Source of the DNA: Rhodoferax sp.
GTDB lineage: Bacteria; Pseudomonadota; Gammaproteobacteria; Burkholderiales; Burkholderiaceae_C
Length of the DNA: 64,000 nucleotides
Direction: 5' to 3'
Assembly (NCBI GenBank): GCA_031291305.1
Contig: JARLJH010000039.1
Location: 62,001-126,000, forward strand
Position 1 is the first letter of the stretch; the number at the start of each line of letters is the position of its first letter. This document shows, in pieces, positions 27,919 to 36,444 of this stretch. The position numbers were made by a program, and so were the translations under genes. The notes under the pieces were generated by a model, which was not told the DNA's origin, did not search any database, and was given only the letters and a program-made list of their open reading frames with translations.

Positions 27919-29076
27919 ATGAGAACTACCGGTGACCAGCAGCTCGTCAAGCGGCTCAATCGCAGCGTGCTGTTGCGCCTGCTACGCCTACAGCCAGGGC
28001 AGTCGCGCGCGCAGTTAGCGCAGGAAAGCGGCCTGACAAAATCCACCGTCAGTTTGCTGGTACGTGAACTGATTGACGAGAACTGGCTGACCGAGAGTGA
28101 CGCCGTCAACTCCACGGGCGCTGGCAGACCATCCACCCCGCTACAAATTGACGGCAGGACCCGTGCCCTGGTCGGCGTGGAGGTGGCTGTTGATGTGCTA
28201 CGAGTGGCCTGCGTCAGCCTGGCCGGGAAAATCCTCTGGTCTGCCGAAGAACCAATGCAGGGGCAACAGCCGGACGAGGTGTGCCGACAGATTGCAGGCC
28301 TGGTGGCGCGCGCCCATGAACTGCTACTGTCTTGGCGTCTACAACTCACCGGCCTGGGCGTTGGGCTGCCGGGTGCGTTCGACGAGACCACGGGCAAGGT
28401 GCATTTTGCTGCCAACCTGGGTTGGTGGAATGTGGACTTCATGCCGCTGTTCACACACGCCCTGAAACAGGTCAACTTGCCACCCATGCCGGTTTATGTG
28501 CAAAACGAGGCCGACACTGCTGCGCTAAGCGAGTACGAGTTTGTTGAAGGCCACATCAGCGACTCGGTGATCTTCGTCACCTGCGACGTGGGTGTCGGCG
28601 CCGGCATTGTCCTCAACGACCGGCTATTCACGGGTCAATACGGAGGGGCAGGCGAAATTGGCCACGGCATTCTTCAAATCGATGGCCCCCTTTGTTCTTG
28701 CGGACGCCACGGCTGTGCCGAAACTTTTTTCGGGGGCCGCGCTCTGGAAAAGCTCGCTGATCCACTGAGCGGCGGCAAGTATTTAGGGGTAGTTCTAGCC
28801 AATCTATGGACGACTTTCGACCCCAGCGTGTTGATCGTCGGCGGCCCCTCCTGTGCCAAATACCCTGGGCTCATTGCCAAAGCCGAGGAGACCCTCAAAG
28901 CCTACGCAACCAGTGCACGCATGCCAGCCCCGCCGGTTCGCCCTGCCCGCTATGGACTGCTGGCATCGGCCGTGGGTGCAGCGGCACTGGTTTTGCACCG
29001 CCAACTCAGACCTTTGCAGGCATCAAAGGGGTATGCCTCCAATCCCTTGTCCGTAGCGTCCGCCCCCAACCCATAA
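27919..29076 (+). CDS. xylR: ROK-family transcriptional regulator, probable xylose repressor
   Basis: A 385-residue regulator. The N-terminal winged HTH has SRAQLAQESGLTKSTVSLLV. The ROK sugar-kinase-like domain has VGVGAGIVLNDRLFTGQ, the zinc motif CSCGRHGCAE and a C-terminal IVGGPS segment. Sugar binding normally releases ROK repressors from DNA. The position between xylA and xylB argues for xylose control. ATG 27919 with AGGAT upstream is chosen over the open extension from 27883. The last ~25 residues are polar and outside the family core. It is probably co-transcribed with xylB, which starts 23 bp later. Confidence 0.88.
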   Translation: MRTTGDQQLVKRLNRSVLLRLLRLQPGQSRAQLAQESGLTKSTVSLLVRELIDENWLTESDAVNSTGAGRPSTPLQIDGRTRALVGVEVAVDVLRVACVSLAGKILWSAEEPMQGQQPDEVCRQIAGLVARAHELLLSWRLQLTGLGVGLPGAFDETTGKVHFAANLGWWNVDFMPLFTHALKQVNLPPMPVYVQNEADTAALSEYEFVEGHISDSVIFVTCDVGVGAGIVLNDRLFTGQYGGAGEIGHGILQIDGPLCSCGRHGCAETFFGGRALEKLADPLSGGKYLGVVLANLWTTFDPSVLIVGGPSCAKYPGLIAKAEETLKAYATSARMPAPPVRPARYGLLASAVGAAALVLHRQLRPLQASKGYASNPLSVASAPNP

Positions 29077-29099
29077 GCTCATTCTTCTTGGAGAAAACC

Positions 29100-30545
29100 A
29101 TGTTTCTCGGCATCGATATCGGTACATCAGAAGTCAAGGCCTTGCTGCTTGACACCTCTCACCGCGTGGTGGGTTCGGCTGGCGCGGTGCTGACCGTGTC
29201 GCGCCCTCACCCGGGTCACAGCGAACAAAACCCGCAAGACTGGTGGACCGCCACCCAGGCCGCACTGACCGAACTGCGTCAGACCCATCCAGCCGAATAT
29301 GCTGCGGTGAGCGTCATCGGTCTGTCCGGACAGATGCACGGCGCCGTTTTGCTCAATGATCAGGACCGCGTATTGAGGCCAGCCATCCTTTGGAATGACA
29401 CCCGAAGTTCAGAGGAATGTGTGCAAATGATGGCTGAATTGCCAGAACTTGCACAACTCGGCGGCAGCCTCGCCATGCCCGGCTTCACAGCACCCAAATT
29501 ACGCTGGGTTGCGCGCCACGAGCCGGATATCTTCAAACAGGTCGCCAAAGTGCTGCTACCCAAGGATTACGTGCGTCTGATGTTGACTGGCGACTACGTC
29601 ACCGACATGTCTGACGCCAGTGGCACGCTTTGGCTGGATGTGCAACAGCGCGCCTGGTCCGACAAGCTGCTGGCGCTCACCGGATTGACACAAGCACACA
29701 TGCCCCGCCTGGTGGAAGGCAGCCAGGCAGGAGGCACCCTGACGCCAGCAACCGCGCAACTGCTGGGCTTGTCCAAAGATGTGGTGGTGGCCGGTGGCGC
29801 GGGCGACAACGCGGCCAGCGCCGTCGGCATGGGGGCCATTCAGGCCGGGCAAGGCTTTCTCTCCCTTGGCACCAGCGGCGTGCTGTTTGTGGTGACCCCG
29901 TCTTACCAGCCCAATGCGGCCAGCGCGACCCATGCGTTTTGCCACGCCATGCCCCAGCAATGGCATCAGATGAGCGTGATGTTGTCTGCGGCCAGCGCCT
30001 TGCAATGGGCCACCCATCTGCTCGGCATGCCCAATGAAGGCGCTCTGGCAGCTCAGGCAGCAGCCCTGACCCTGTCTGAACGCGCCTCAGCCCCGCTGTT
30101 TCTACCGTATCTGGCGGGCGAGCGCACACCGCACAACGATGCGGATGTGCGTGGCAGTTTCCACGGTTTGAACTTCGAGACAGATGCCGCCCGACTGGGC
30201 TATTCGGTGATCGAAGGTGTGACCTTTGGACTGAACGATGGCCTGGCAGCCCTGAAGGCGGCTGGCAGCACCGTGCAACGCTTGTCCTTGGTGGGAGGCG
30301 GCTCCAGAAGCGCCATGTGGGCACAACAACTGGCTTCCGCCCTGAACATTGAGATCGTCACGCATGCCAGCTCCACCGTGGGGGGCGCCTTGGGCGCTGC
30401 ACGTCTGGGATGGCTGGCCACCGGTGCGGACCCGAAGGCGGTATGCCTGACACCCGCCGTCGAGGCCATCTACACACCTGACCCAGCCGAGCAAGAGGTT
30501 CTGATGCCCCGGTATGCGCAGTTCAGGGCCTTGTACACACGTTGA
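29100..30545 (+). CDS. xylB: xylulokinase
   Basis: FGGY-family kinase forming D-xylulose-5-phosphate. The 481-residue product starts MFLGIDIGTSEVKALLLD (ATP phosphate loop), has IGLSGQMHG near residues 73-81, and places the catalytic base in AGGAGDNAAS at Asp236 (Asp233 in E. coli). The C-terminal FGGY signature appears as LSLVGGGSRSAMWAQ. TTGGAG precedes ATG 29100; longer open frame upstream overlaps the regulator in another phase and is ignored. It converges with imuB, with only 7 bp between stops. Confidence 0.96.
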   Translation: MFLGIDIGTSEVKALLLDTSHRVVGSAGAVLTVSRPHPGHSEQNPQDWWTATQAALTELRQTHPAEYAAVSVIGLSGQMHGAVLLNDQDRVLRPAILWNDTRSSEECVQMMAELPELAQLGGSLAMPGFTAPKLRWVARHEPDIFKQVAKVLLPKDYVRLMLTGDYVTDMSDASGTLWLDVQQRAWSDKLLALTGLTQAHMPRLVEGSQAGGTLTPATAQLLGLSKDVVVAGGAGDNAASAVGMGAIQAGQGFLSLGTSGVLFVVTPSYQPNAASATHAFCHAMPQQWHQMSVMLSAASALQWATHLLGMPNEGALAAQAAALTLSERASAPLFLPYLAGERTPHNDADVRGSFHGLNFETDAARLGYSVIEGVTFGLNDGLAALKAAGSTVQRLSLVGGGSRSAMWAQQLASALNIEIVTHASSTVGGALGAARLGWLATGADPKAVCLTPAVEAIYTPDPAEQEVLMPRYAQFRALYTR

Positions 30546-30552
30546 AAGAAGT

Positions 30553-32031
30553 TCAGCCAAACACCCCATGCAAAAACCACGCAGGCGCTGGCTGCTTAGA
30601 GCCCATGCTGCCCAGACGCTCGCGGTAAACCCATAGCAGGGGCGAGTGCTCACTGCGCGCCACGTAGTAGTCGCGCAAGGCAGCAGGGGCGCTCTCACGC
30701 AATTGCAACGCTGCGGCCAAGCGCTCCTGCGGAACAGGCGAAGCTGTTGGTGCAGCCCACCAGCCAGACTCCAGTCGCTGTGGGCCAGCCAGCAGGGTCA
30801 GCGGCCCCAGGTAATGCGGCTGCTGCTGGTACACCGCCAGTTTCAAAGGCTCAGCCAGCAGCCAGGTGGGGTACAGGGCGCTGGCCCAAGGATTTTTCGG
30901 GCTACTTGAATGCTGCGACTTCTTGAAGATTTTTTGGCCTGCAGCCCCCGTATCACCTTGGCCTTCAGCTATTAAATCTGCAGTATTAGCCTGACTCTGC
31001 TTGTGCCGTACCGCAGGGGTAGCGCCTGCCGCGCCCGAGTGGCCGTCGCGCGCGGCCGGTGTCCATGCCTGCATCTGCTCCGGACGGTGATCGGCCAGCG
31101 CTTGCAGGCACAGCACCTTGTCAGCACCCAAACGCGCACTCAGGCGCTCCAACAGGTGCCCCAGACTATCGCCCTGCGGCTGGTCATCCAGCAACAAGCT
31201 GGCACTGACGCCTTGGAGTGCCTGGGTTTCCAGTGAGCGCAGGCGCAGCGACTGCACCGGCGCAGCCAACGCGACCTGACCCAGGCGTTCGGCCAGCAGG
31301 CGCTGCAAGTGAGTCATATCCGCGCTGGCTTGCGACGTGCGCAGCACCAGCGCGCCTTCTTTCGCGGTGTTGCGCCGCGCATCCATCGTCCAGCCCAGCT
31401 CAATGGCTAGAACACCGCGCTGGCGCATCTGCAGCCACACCGATAACTGTGCCAGCAAGCGACGCGCGCCAAACAACAGGGCTGGCGCGCTGCCGACATC
31501 GGCGGTGAGTTCCAGCGTGGCCTCAAAGACATCAGGCAGCGTCAGCCAGGGGTACACATCCGGCCGGGTGCCGTAGGCCTGGTCCAACGCATCGACCAGC
31601 GCCGCACCAAAACGCCGTGCCACACCGGCACGCGGCAGGGCACGCAACTGGCCCCAGCGCGTGCAGCCCAGCCGCGCCAGCGTGCCCAGATGTGGCTGGG
31701 CGGCCAGCAGCGCGCTCAGCGGCAGATCGTCCGTCTGAACAAGCGCCCTGTGCGGCTGATCCAGTCGCGCAAATGCTATCAAAGATGTATCTCCTTGCCC
31801 ATATATCACGGGGGCTACAGGCTTTTTTTCCATATGAATGTGACGCAGCAATGCCGTCTGGCCTCCCCACAAGCGGGCGCTGGCCGAAACCTCCAGCAGC
31901 ACGGCGCCCGACACCTGCGCCACCTTGGGTGTGAACTGCAGCGCCCACCAGCCCAAAGCCGTCAGCGGATCGGTCAGCGTGTCGGCGGGCGCGGCTGCCT
32001 CAGGCTGCGGCTGCAAGGCGATCCAGTGCAT
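30553..32031 (-). CDS. imuB: ImuB, catalytically inactive Y-family polymerase-like mutasome protein
   Basis: SOS mutasome hub that in other bacteria links DnaE2 and ImuA to the sliding clamp. The 492-residue product starts at ATG 32029-32031 (MHWIALQPQPEA), 32 nt inside the end of imuA. It shows the Y-family little-finger-like parts (SARLWGGQTALL, LARLGCTRWGQLRALPRAGVARRFG) and ends LLWVYRERL...WFLHGVFG. The acidic catalytic residues of DinB are absent, as in known ImuB. Two palindromic elements are read in frame (30926-30980 and 31770-31831), replacing or lengthening loops. dnaE2 is not downstream; xylB is. Confidence 0.92.
   Translation of the reverse strand: MHWIALQPQPEAAAPADTLTDPLTALGWWALQFTPKVAQVSGAVLLEVSASARLWGGQTALLRHIHMEKKPVAPVIYGQGDTSLIAFARLDQPHRALVQTDDLPLSALLAAQPHLGTLARLGCTRWGQLRALPRAGVARRFGAALVDALDQAYGTRPDVYPWLTLPDVFEATLELTADVGSAPALLFGARRLLAQLSVWLQMRQRGVLAIELGWTMDARRNTAKEGALVLRTSQASADMTHLQRLLAERLGQVALAAPVQSLRLRSLETQALQGVSASLLLDDQPQGDSLGHLLERLSARLGADKVLCLQALADHRPEQMQAWTPAARDGHSGAAGATPAVRHKQSQANTADLIAEGQGDTGAAGQKIFKKSQHSSSPKNPWASALYPTWLLAEPLKLAVYQQQPHYLGPLTLLAGPQRLESGWWAAPTASPVPQERLAAALQLRESAPAALRDYYVARSEHSPLLWVYRERLGSMGSKQPAPAWFLHGVFG
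30926..30980. repeat. palindromic element inside imuB (distal copy)
   Basis: Plus strand contains TTTTTTGGCCTGCAGCCCCC...CCTTCAGCTATTAAATC. The minus-strand frame reads ADLIAEGQGDTGAAGQKIF. It is in the same orientation and codon phase as the copy in dnaE2: GCT-N24-GGGCT aligns codon for codon. It sits in a low-complexity linker before PKNPWASALYPTW. Confidence 0.7.
31770..31831. repeat. palindromic element inside imuB (proximal copy)
   Basis: Plus strand AAATGCTATCAAAGATGTAT...GGGGGCTACAGGCTTTTTTTC; the minus-strand frame reads EKKPVAPVIYGQGDTSLIAF. Its orientation and phase match the pgi copy over about 60 nt without a gap. It falls between the LLRHIH and ARLDQPHRAL parts of imuB. Confidence 0.75.
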
Positions 32032-32728
32032 GATTTTGCTCAAAGGTAGTGGGACCGACAGCCAGCAAGGCGCCCAGCATGGCGTGACGCGCAGGCAAGT
32101 ACAGAGTTTGCGCCAGCGGTGGGCCGCGCCGCTTGAGCACCGCAACGGCCAAGGCATCGTCTGGTGCCTGCGCCACCAGCAGGCGCAGCACGGCGGGCGA
32201 CGACTCATCTTTGGCCGTGGACTCCCGCAGCACCCACAACAATTTCGACTGGGTTTGTGCCGCCAGATGCAGACGGCGCAAATGGTCTGAGCGCAAGGCA
32301 TGGGCACGCACCTGCGGTAGCCAAGCCAGCACCGCTGCCACGTCAGCGCAGCGCAAGGCCTGCTCAGTGACCCACAACCGCTGGGACAAGGCATTGGCCT
32401 GCACCCACAGCAAATTGCGCACATCCAGCCCCTGCCCTGCCAGACCCGGCCCGAACGGCGCATAAGGCGCTCCCACCAGCAGGATGGTCTGGGTCAATGT
32501 GCGCAAGGCGGGCAGCAGCAGGCGCCACTCATTCTGGCTGTGTGTGGGCTGCAAAATTTCACACAAAGCACCGACCGGCCAGCCGCCACCGGGCAACTGC
32601 GCATCGAGCGCGACGTGGCCACTGGACAAGGCAGCACCGTCTGTGCTGGCCGTGTGCGCCAGCGCATCGGCGCACCAGACAGCATCGCCCAAAGTGTCGA
32701 TCAGGGTGGAAACAGAACGCACGGCCAT
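32000..32728 (-). CDS. imuA: ImuA, RecA/SulA-like SOS mutasome protein
   Basis: A 242-residue RecA-fold protein that partners ImuB and DnaE2 in damage-induced mutagenesis. Visible features are LPGGGWPVGALCEILQPTHSQ (degenerate Walker A region), QTILLVGAPYAPFGPGL and a Walker-B-like LLWVLRES strand. ATG 32726-32728 is 18 bp downstream of a textbook LexA box. The 3' end overlaps imuB by 32 nt, so the genes are tightly coupled. Confidence 0.9.
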   Translation of the reverse strand: MAVRSVSTLIDTLGDAVWCADALAHTASTDGAALSSGHVALDAQLPGGGWPVGALCEILQPTHSQNEWRLLLPALRTLTQTILLVGAPYAPFGPGLAGQGLDVRNLLWVQANALSQRLWVTEQALRCADVAAVLAWLPQVRAHALRSDHLRRLHLAAQTQSKLLWVLRESTAKDESSPAVLRLLVAQAPDDALAVAVLKRRGPPLAQTLYLPARHAMLGALLAVGPTTFEQNHALDRLAAAA

Positions 32729-32746
32729 GGCGCATTAGACCTTAAA

Positions 32747-32766
32747 TACTGTATGCATGAACAGTA
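32747..32766. promoter_or_regulatory. LexA (SOS) box of imuA-imuB
   Basis: TACTGT-ATGCATGA-ACAGTA is an exact match to the LexA consensus CTGT-N8-ACAG with extended TA ends. It lies 18 bp before the imuA start codon. Confidence 0.92.
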
Positions 32767-32887
32767 TTTTATGCATCCATACCCGCTTGACCAGCCCAAG
32801 CATCAACGTCAGAACCGGACGACGACTCCGCCAGCCCCGAAATCTGCTGACAGGTCAAACCACGTTCACGCCCATCAAAACTCTAAA

Positions 32888-32936
32888 AAATATAGCTACC
32901 AGCCCCTGCAAAATAAGGGCTAGAAGCCTATTTCTC
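32888..32936. repeat. palindromic element copy 3
   Basis: AAAATATAGCTACCAGCCCC...AAATAAGGGCTAGAAGCCTATTTC, nearly identical over its second half to copy 2 (14638-14690). It lies between the end of the EF-hand protein gene (32945) and the imuA promoter. Confidence 0.85.
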
Positions 32937-32944
32937 ACGCAGAT

Positions 32945-34801
32945 TCAGACGTGAGAGCGTAGATACCAGGCCACGGCCAGCACCAGAACCAATAACACCC
33001 ACAGATAGGGCCAGCCCGAAGACTTTTCGGCATAGGGGTCGCTCAAGGTCCGCTGGGCCCCCTCAGGCAGTTTTGCCACTTGCGTCAGCGAGGTGCCAAA
33101 CGGAATGTTGATGCGCGCACGCGCATTGATGGCCCAGCCGTTGGCGTCCAGAATCGGGCCCAGATTGCGCGCACGCAACTTGAACCACGCCACGAGCACC
33201 GATGGCAAGGAGATGATCAGCATCAGACCGACGATCACCAGCGGGAACTGCCACCAGGCCAGCGAGAACAAGCCCGAAGCCACCGACACCGCCATGGTGC
33301 CCATCGCGCCCAAAGCCAAGCCGATGGCGGCAAAGATACCGGCAAACTTGCCCACATCAAAGGGCGGTGGTGGCGCTTTGGCCACCTCGCCTTTCGCGCC
33401 CTTTTCCGCCGCACCTACCGCCGCCTTCGCCAGCTTGTCATCGGCCGCGTTGGCCTTGCTGGCCGCCAGCTTCTGCAACTGCGAGCTCACTAGCCGGGCT
33501 GCCTTTTTGTAAGGCGACCAGAACGCCTGGTGCAGGCTGATCGGGTGGTCAATGATTTTGGTGATGGTGGCATCCCAGTCACGCCCCTGGCGGTCATAGA
33601 ACACCCCGTTGCGCCCCACCATGAGTTGGTCCGAGTCACCTGCCGTGAAAGCCGCTGCCACGCTGAGCTTGTCGGCCCCGCGCACGCAGTCGCAATACAC
33701 CAGGCAGACGCCCGACAGATTCGCCAGCGCACCGTGTTTGGCTGCGTCATTGACCGCCACGCACAGTTCGCACGAACGGCCATCCAGATACAGCGTGCCG
33801 ATCTGGAAGGTGGCCATGCCCTGGCGGGTGTAGAAGTTGCGGAAAGCGACAAAATTATTCGCCAGCGTGTGCAGATCGCGCACATAACGGGCGAGCTTTT
33901 CCAAATCACGCAGGCCATCGCCCTCGGCCGTGGGGTCGGGTTTGGCCGCCAGCCAGGTGGTGTAGCTGGACAGCTTGTCCTTGATGGCCTGCCAATCGGC
34001 AGCACTGAGGCCAGTCTGGACCCCTAACAGAGGGTTCACGATGGTGTCACGCAAGGAGGCCACGCGCCCTGCCCAGGCCGGGTTGATGCCACTGGTCAAA
34101 GGCAAGACCGCTTCGGCACTGACATACGCCAAAGGCAAATCGCTGATGGCCTGACTGCCCGTCTGCAAAGTAGCTGGCGCCAGCGCCTTGAGTGCGTCTT
34201 CCGAGGCATTCAAGACGCCACCCGCACGCGCGTCGAAGGCGGCCAGCTGGCAGCGGGTGAAGTAGTCTTGCACCTTGCCATCGAGTTCAGTCACCAGTGC
34301 ATGTGCTGCAGCAGTGGCGTCGCCCAATGGCAGAGCGTCAGCGCCAGCAGCCTCCCAGGCAGCCAGTGCACGGGCTGCATGACCTGCCTGTGCGGTACTG
34401 GTCTCGGCCACGCTGAGTTCGTCCGCGTCCGACTTGCCCAAAGCCTTGGCCAGTGCCTGCGCGGCCACCTTGATGAGCTTGCCGGGTTCGTCGTCATCGC
34501 GAATCTGGGACACACTCACGCCATCACGCTTTTGCACCAGCACCTCGGGGCTGGTCAGCCGCGTATTGGCCCAGGCTATGGCGGCCAACAGCTCGGGCGC
34601 GCGCACATGACCGTCGTTGTCGCTGTCGATGAACTGCAAGCTGCGTGAGTCGAACTCAATGCCCTTCACAGGGCAGGACAGGGCTACCCAGAGTTTCTGG
34701 TCCAGCTCACCCAGCGCCAGCAAATCAGCGGCGGTGTCAAGTTGCACCTGATCAAAACCACCAGCACGAAAAAAACGCCATGGATGCAATGTGTCAGACA
34801 T
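32945..34801 (-). CDS. unrecognised EF-hand-containing membrane protein
   Basis: I do not recognise this 618-residue protein. Near the N-terminus FIDSDNDGHVRAPE is a canonical EF-hand calcium loop (Asp59, Asp61, Asp63, Glu70). A long Ala-rich helical region follows, then a mixed central domain with two Cys pairs (GRSCELCVAV; LVYCDCVRG). An Ala/Lys-rich linker leads to three C-terminal membrane helices: FAGIFAAIGLALGAMGTMAV, FPLVIVGLMLIISLPSVLV and PYLWVLLVLVLAVAWYL. There is no signal peptide, so the large N-terminal part is probably cytoplasmic. It appears monocistronic. Calcium binding is inferred from the loop only. Confidence 0.8.
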   Translation of the reverse strand: MSDTLHPWRFFRAGGFDQVQLDTAADLLALGELDQKLWVALSCPVKGIEFDSRSLQFIDSDNDGHVRAPELLAAIAWANTRLTSPEVLVQKRDGVSVSQIRDDDEPGKLIKVAAQALAKALGKSDADELSVAETSTAQAGHAARALAAWEAAGADALPLGDATAAAHALVTELDGKVQDYFTRCQLAAFDARAGGVLNASEDALKALAPATLQTGSQAISDLPLAYVSAEAVLPLTSGINPAWAGRVASLRDTIVNPLLGVQTGLSAADWQAIKDKLSSYTTWLAAKPDPTAEGDGLRDLEKLARYVRDLHTLANNFVAFRNFYTRQGMATFQIGTLYLDGRSCELCVAVNDAAKHGALANLSGVCLVYCDCVRGADKLSVAAAFTAGDSDQLMVGRNGVFYDRQGRDWDATITKIIDHPISLHQAFWSPYKKAARLVSSQLQKLAASKANAADDKLAKAAVGAAEKGAKGEVAKAPPPPFDVGKFAGIFAAIGLALGAMGTMAVSVASGLFSLAWWQFPLVIVGLMLIISLPSVLVAWFKLRARNLGPILDANGWAINARARINIPFGTSLTQVAKLPEGAQRTLSDPYAEKSSGWPYLWVLLVLVLAVAWYLRSHV

Positions 34802-34949
34802 GGTGACTCCTGGTTATGGATGTGAAAAAGCAATGCTCGTGATGTTAGCGACTGTTGTTGTTGGTCTCACGGCGCGCGCGCCCGAAAAGCGGCTATCCAT
34901 GCCAAAAAGTACCCGCATCAATCAACCACAATGATGCGTACCAGACGCT

Positions 34950-36173
34950 TCAGGTCGAACTGCCAATCGCCGGCCAACGCCGGTGCAACAAGCTCCAGGC
35001 GACCAGGCCAATGGACAGCATGGTCAACGAGGTGGCAGCCAGCGCCAGCGTGGAATGCATCACCAACGGTGCAATCACCCCGGCCACAATGCCATTGGCG
35101 CTGGAGCCAATGAACGCCTGCAAACTTGACGCCATGCCGCGCCGCTCGGGGTGCAAATCCAGCACCAGCAACGTGATCACCGGCACCATCATGGCCCAGC
35201 CAAAGGAAAAAATAGCCACCGGAAACATGGCCCACGCCGCATTGGCCACAAACACGGCGTTGGCAGCCAAGTTGACCAGCGAGATGACGAGCATGATAAC
35301 AAAACCGTGCCGTATCTGCCGCTTGGGGGCAACCCGGCCTGCCATGCGTCCACTGACCCAGGCGCCACTCATGATGCCACTGATGGTGAGTATGAAAAAC
35401 CAAAAGAACTGCGTCGGTGCCAAACCCAGATGCTGCCCCAGAAAGACAGGGGCTGACAGCACATACAAAAACATGCCATTGAACGGAACGCCACTGGCCA
35501 GCGCCAGTAAAAAGAAACGCGGGTCACGACCGAGCTTCCAGTAACCCTGCATCAAGTTACTAACTTTGAGCGGGTGTCGATGACTTTGGTGCAGCGTTTC
35601 GGGCAACAGGCGGTAATTGGCCAGCCACAAGACAACCCCCACACCGGTCAAAAACCAGAACACGCTGTGCCAGCCCAGATGCGCAAACAGCAAGCCGCCG
35701 ATCATCGGCGCCACCGCCGGGGCCACACCGAAATAGATGGTGATCTGACTCATGACCCTTTGCGCCTGTGCGGGCGGGAACATGTCGCGCACCACGGCGC
35801 GCGACACCACAATGCCCGCGCCGGTGGTCAGCCCTTGCACCGCGCGAAAGAACACCAGTTGCCCGATACTTTGCGACAGCGCACAGCCCACGGAAGCTGC
35901 GGTAAACGCCGCCAGGCCCCACAACACCACCGGCCTGCGCCCCACGCTGTCTGACAGCGCACCATGGAAAAGACTCATGAAGGCAAAGCCAAACAGATAC
36001 GCCGACAGCGTTTGCTGCATCTGCACCGGCGAAGCGCCCAGCGACGCGGCAATGCCGGAAAAAGCCGGAATATAGGTATCGATGGAAAACGGCCCAAGCA
36101 TGCCCAGCATGGCCAAGAGCACAGCCAGCGCCCAACGCGGCGCTTGCCACAGGTGATGTGCGTCTGGATTCAT
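34950..36173 (-). CDS. MFS multidrug exporter, Bcr/CflA family
   Basis: Twelve-helix drug:H+ antiporter of 407 residues. The DHA1 features are PFSIDTYIPAFSGIAASLG (the D-x-Y-x-P motif typical of Bcr/CflA), motif A as GALSDSVGRRPVVLWG and motif C as GVAPAVAPMIGG. ATG 36171-36173 (MNPDAHHLWQAPRW) gives the normal N-terminus; the frame is open for 43 more codons upstream without family support. No regulator gene is adjacent. The substrate is unknown. Confidence 0.9.
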   Translation of the reverse strand: MNPDAHHLWQAPRWALAVLLAMLGMLGPFSIDTYIPAFSGIAASLGASPVQMQQTLSAYLFGFAFMSLFHGALSDSVGRRPVVLWGLAAFTAASVGCALSQSIGQLVFFRAVQGLTTGAGIVVSRAVVRDMFPPAQAQRVMSQITIYFGVAPAVAPMIGGLLFAHLGWHSVFWFLTGVGVVLWLANYRLLPETLHQSHRHPLKVSNLMQGYWKLGRDPRFFLLALASGVPFNGMFLYVLSAPVFLGQHLGLAPTQFFWFFILTISGIMSGAWVSGRMAGRVAPKRQIRHGFVIMLVISLVNLAANAVFVANAAWAMFPVAIFSFGWAMMVPVITLLVLDLHPERRGMASSLQAFIGSSANGIVAGVIAPLVMHSTLALAATSLTMLSIGLVAWSLLHRRWPAIGSST

Positions 36174-36351
36174 TCTGGGCGACTTCTGGCGGGATGAGCA
36201 CCGATTGGGAGCGGGAATGGAAGAAAAGTCATGAATTGGTAAGCAGCGGATATTTGGCAGGCCGAGTCCTTCAGCCGTGCCATTATGCAGATTTCCTGCC
36301 ATTCAGCATGCCTTTGTTGCACTTGTCGCCGCGCAGAAGTTCATATATAAA

Positions 36352-36404
36352 AGAATGACTTCCAGCCCAGGTTTACAGGGGGCTAGAAGATATTAATTTG
36401 ATAG
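36352..36404. repeat. palindromic element copy 4
   Basis: Contains CTTCCAGCCCAGG...GGGGGCTAGAAGAT with a dyad of about 10 bp around a short loop, then TTTGATAGC. It lies between the uxuA 3' end and the MFS exporter promoter, where it could end the uxa/uxu transcript. Confidence 0.7.
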
Positions 36405-36444
36405 CGCCGAGACTACAAACGGCGCTAACCCGCTCAACAGGTCG

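Noticed and set aside
32745..32770. Phage or toxin-antitoxin operator instead of LexA box
   Set aside because: Exact match to the LexA consensus directly before imuA makes the SOS explanation sufficient.
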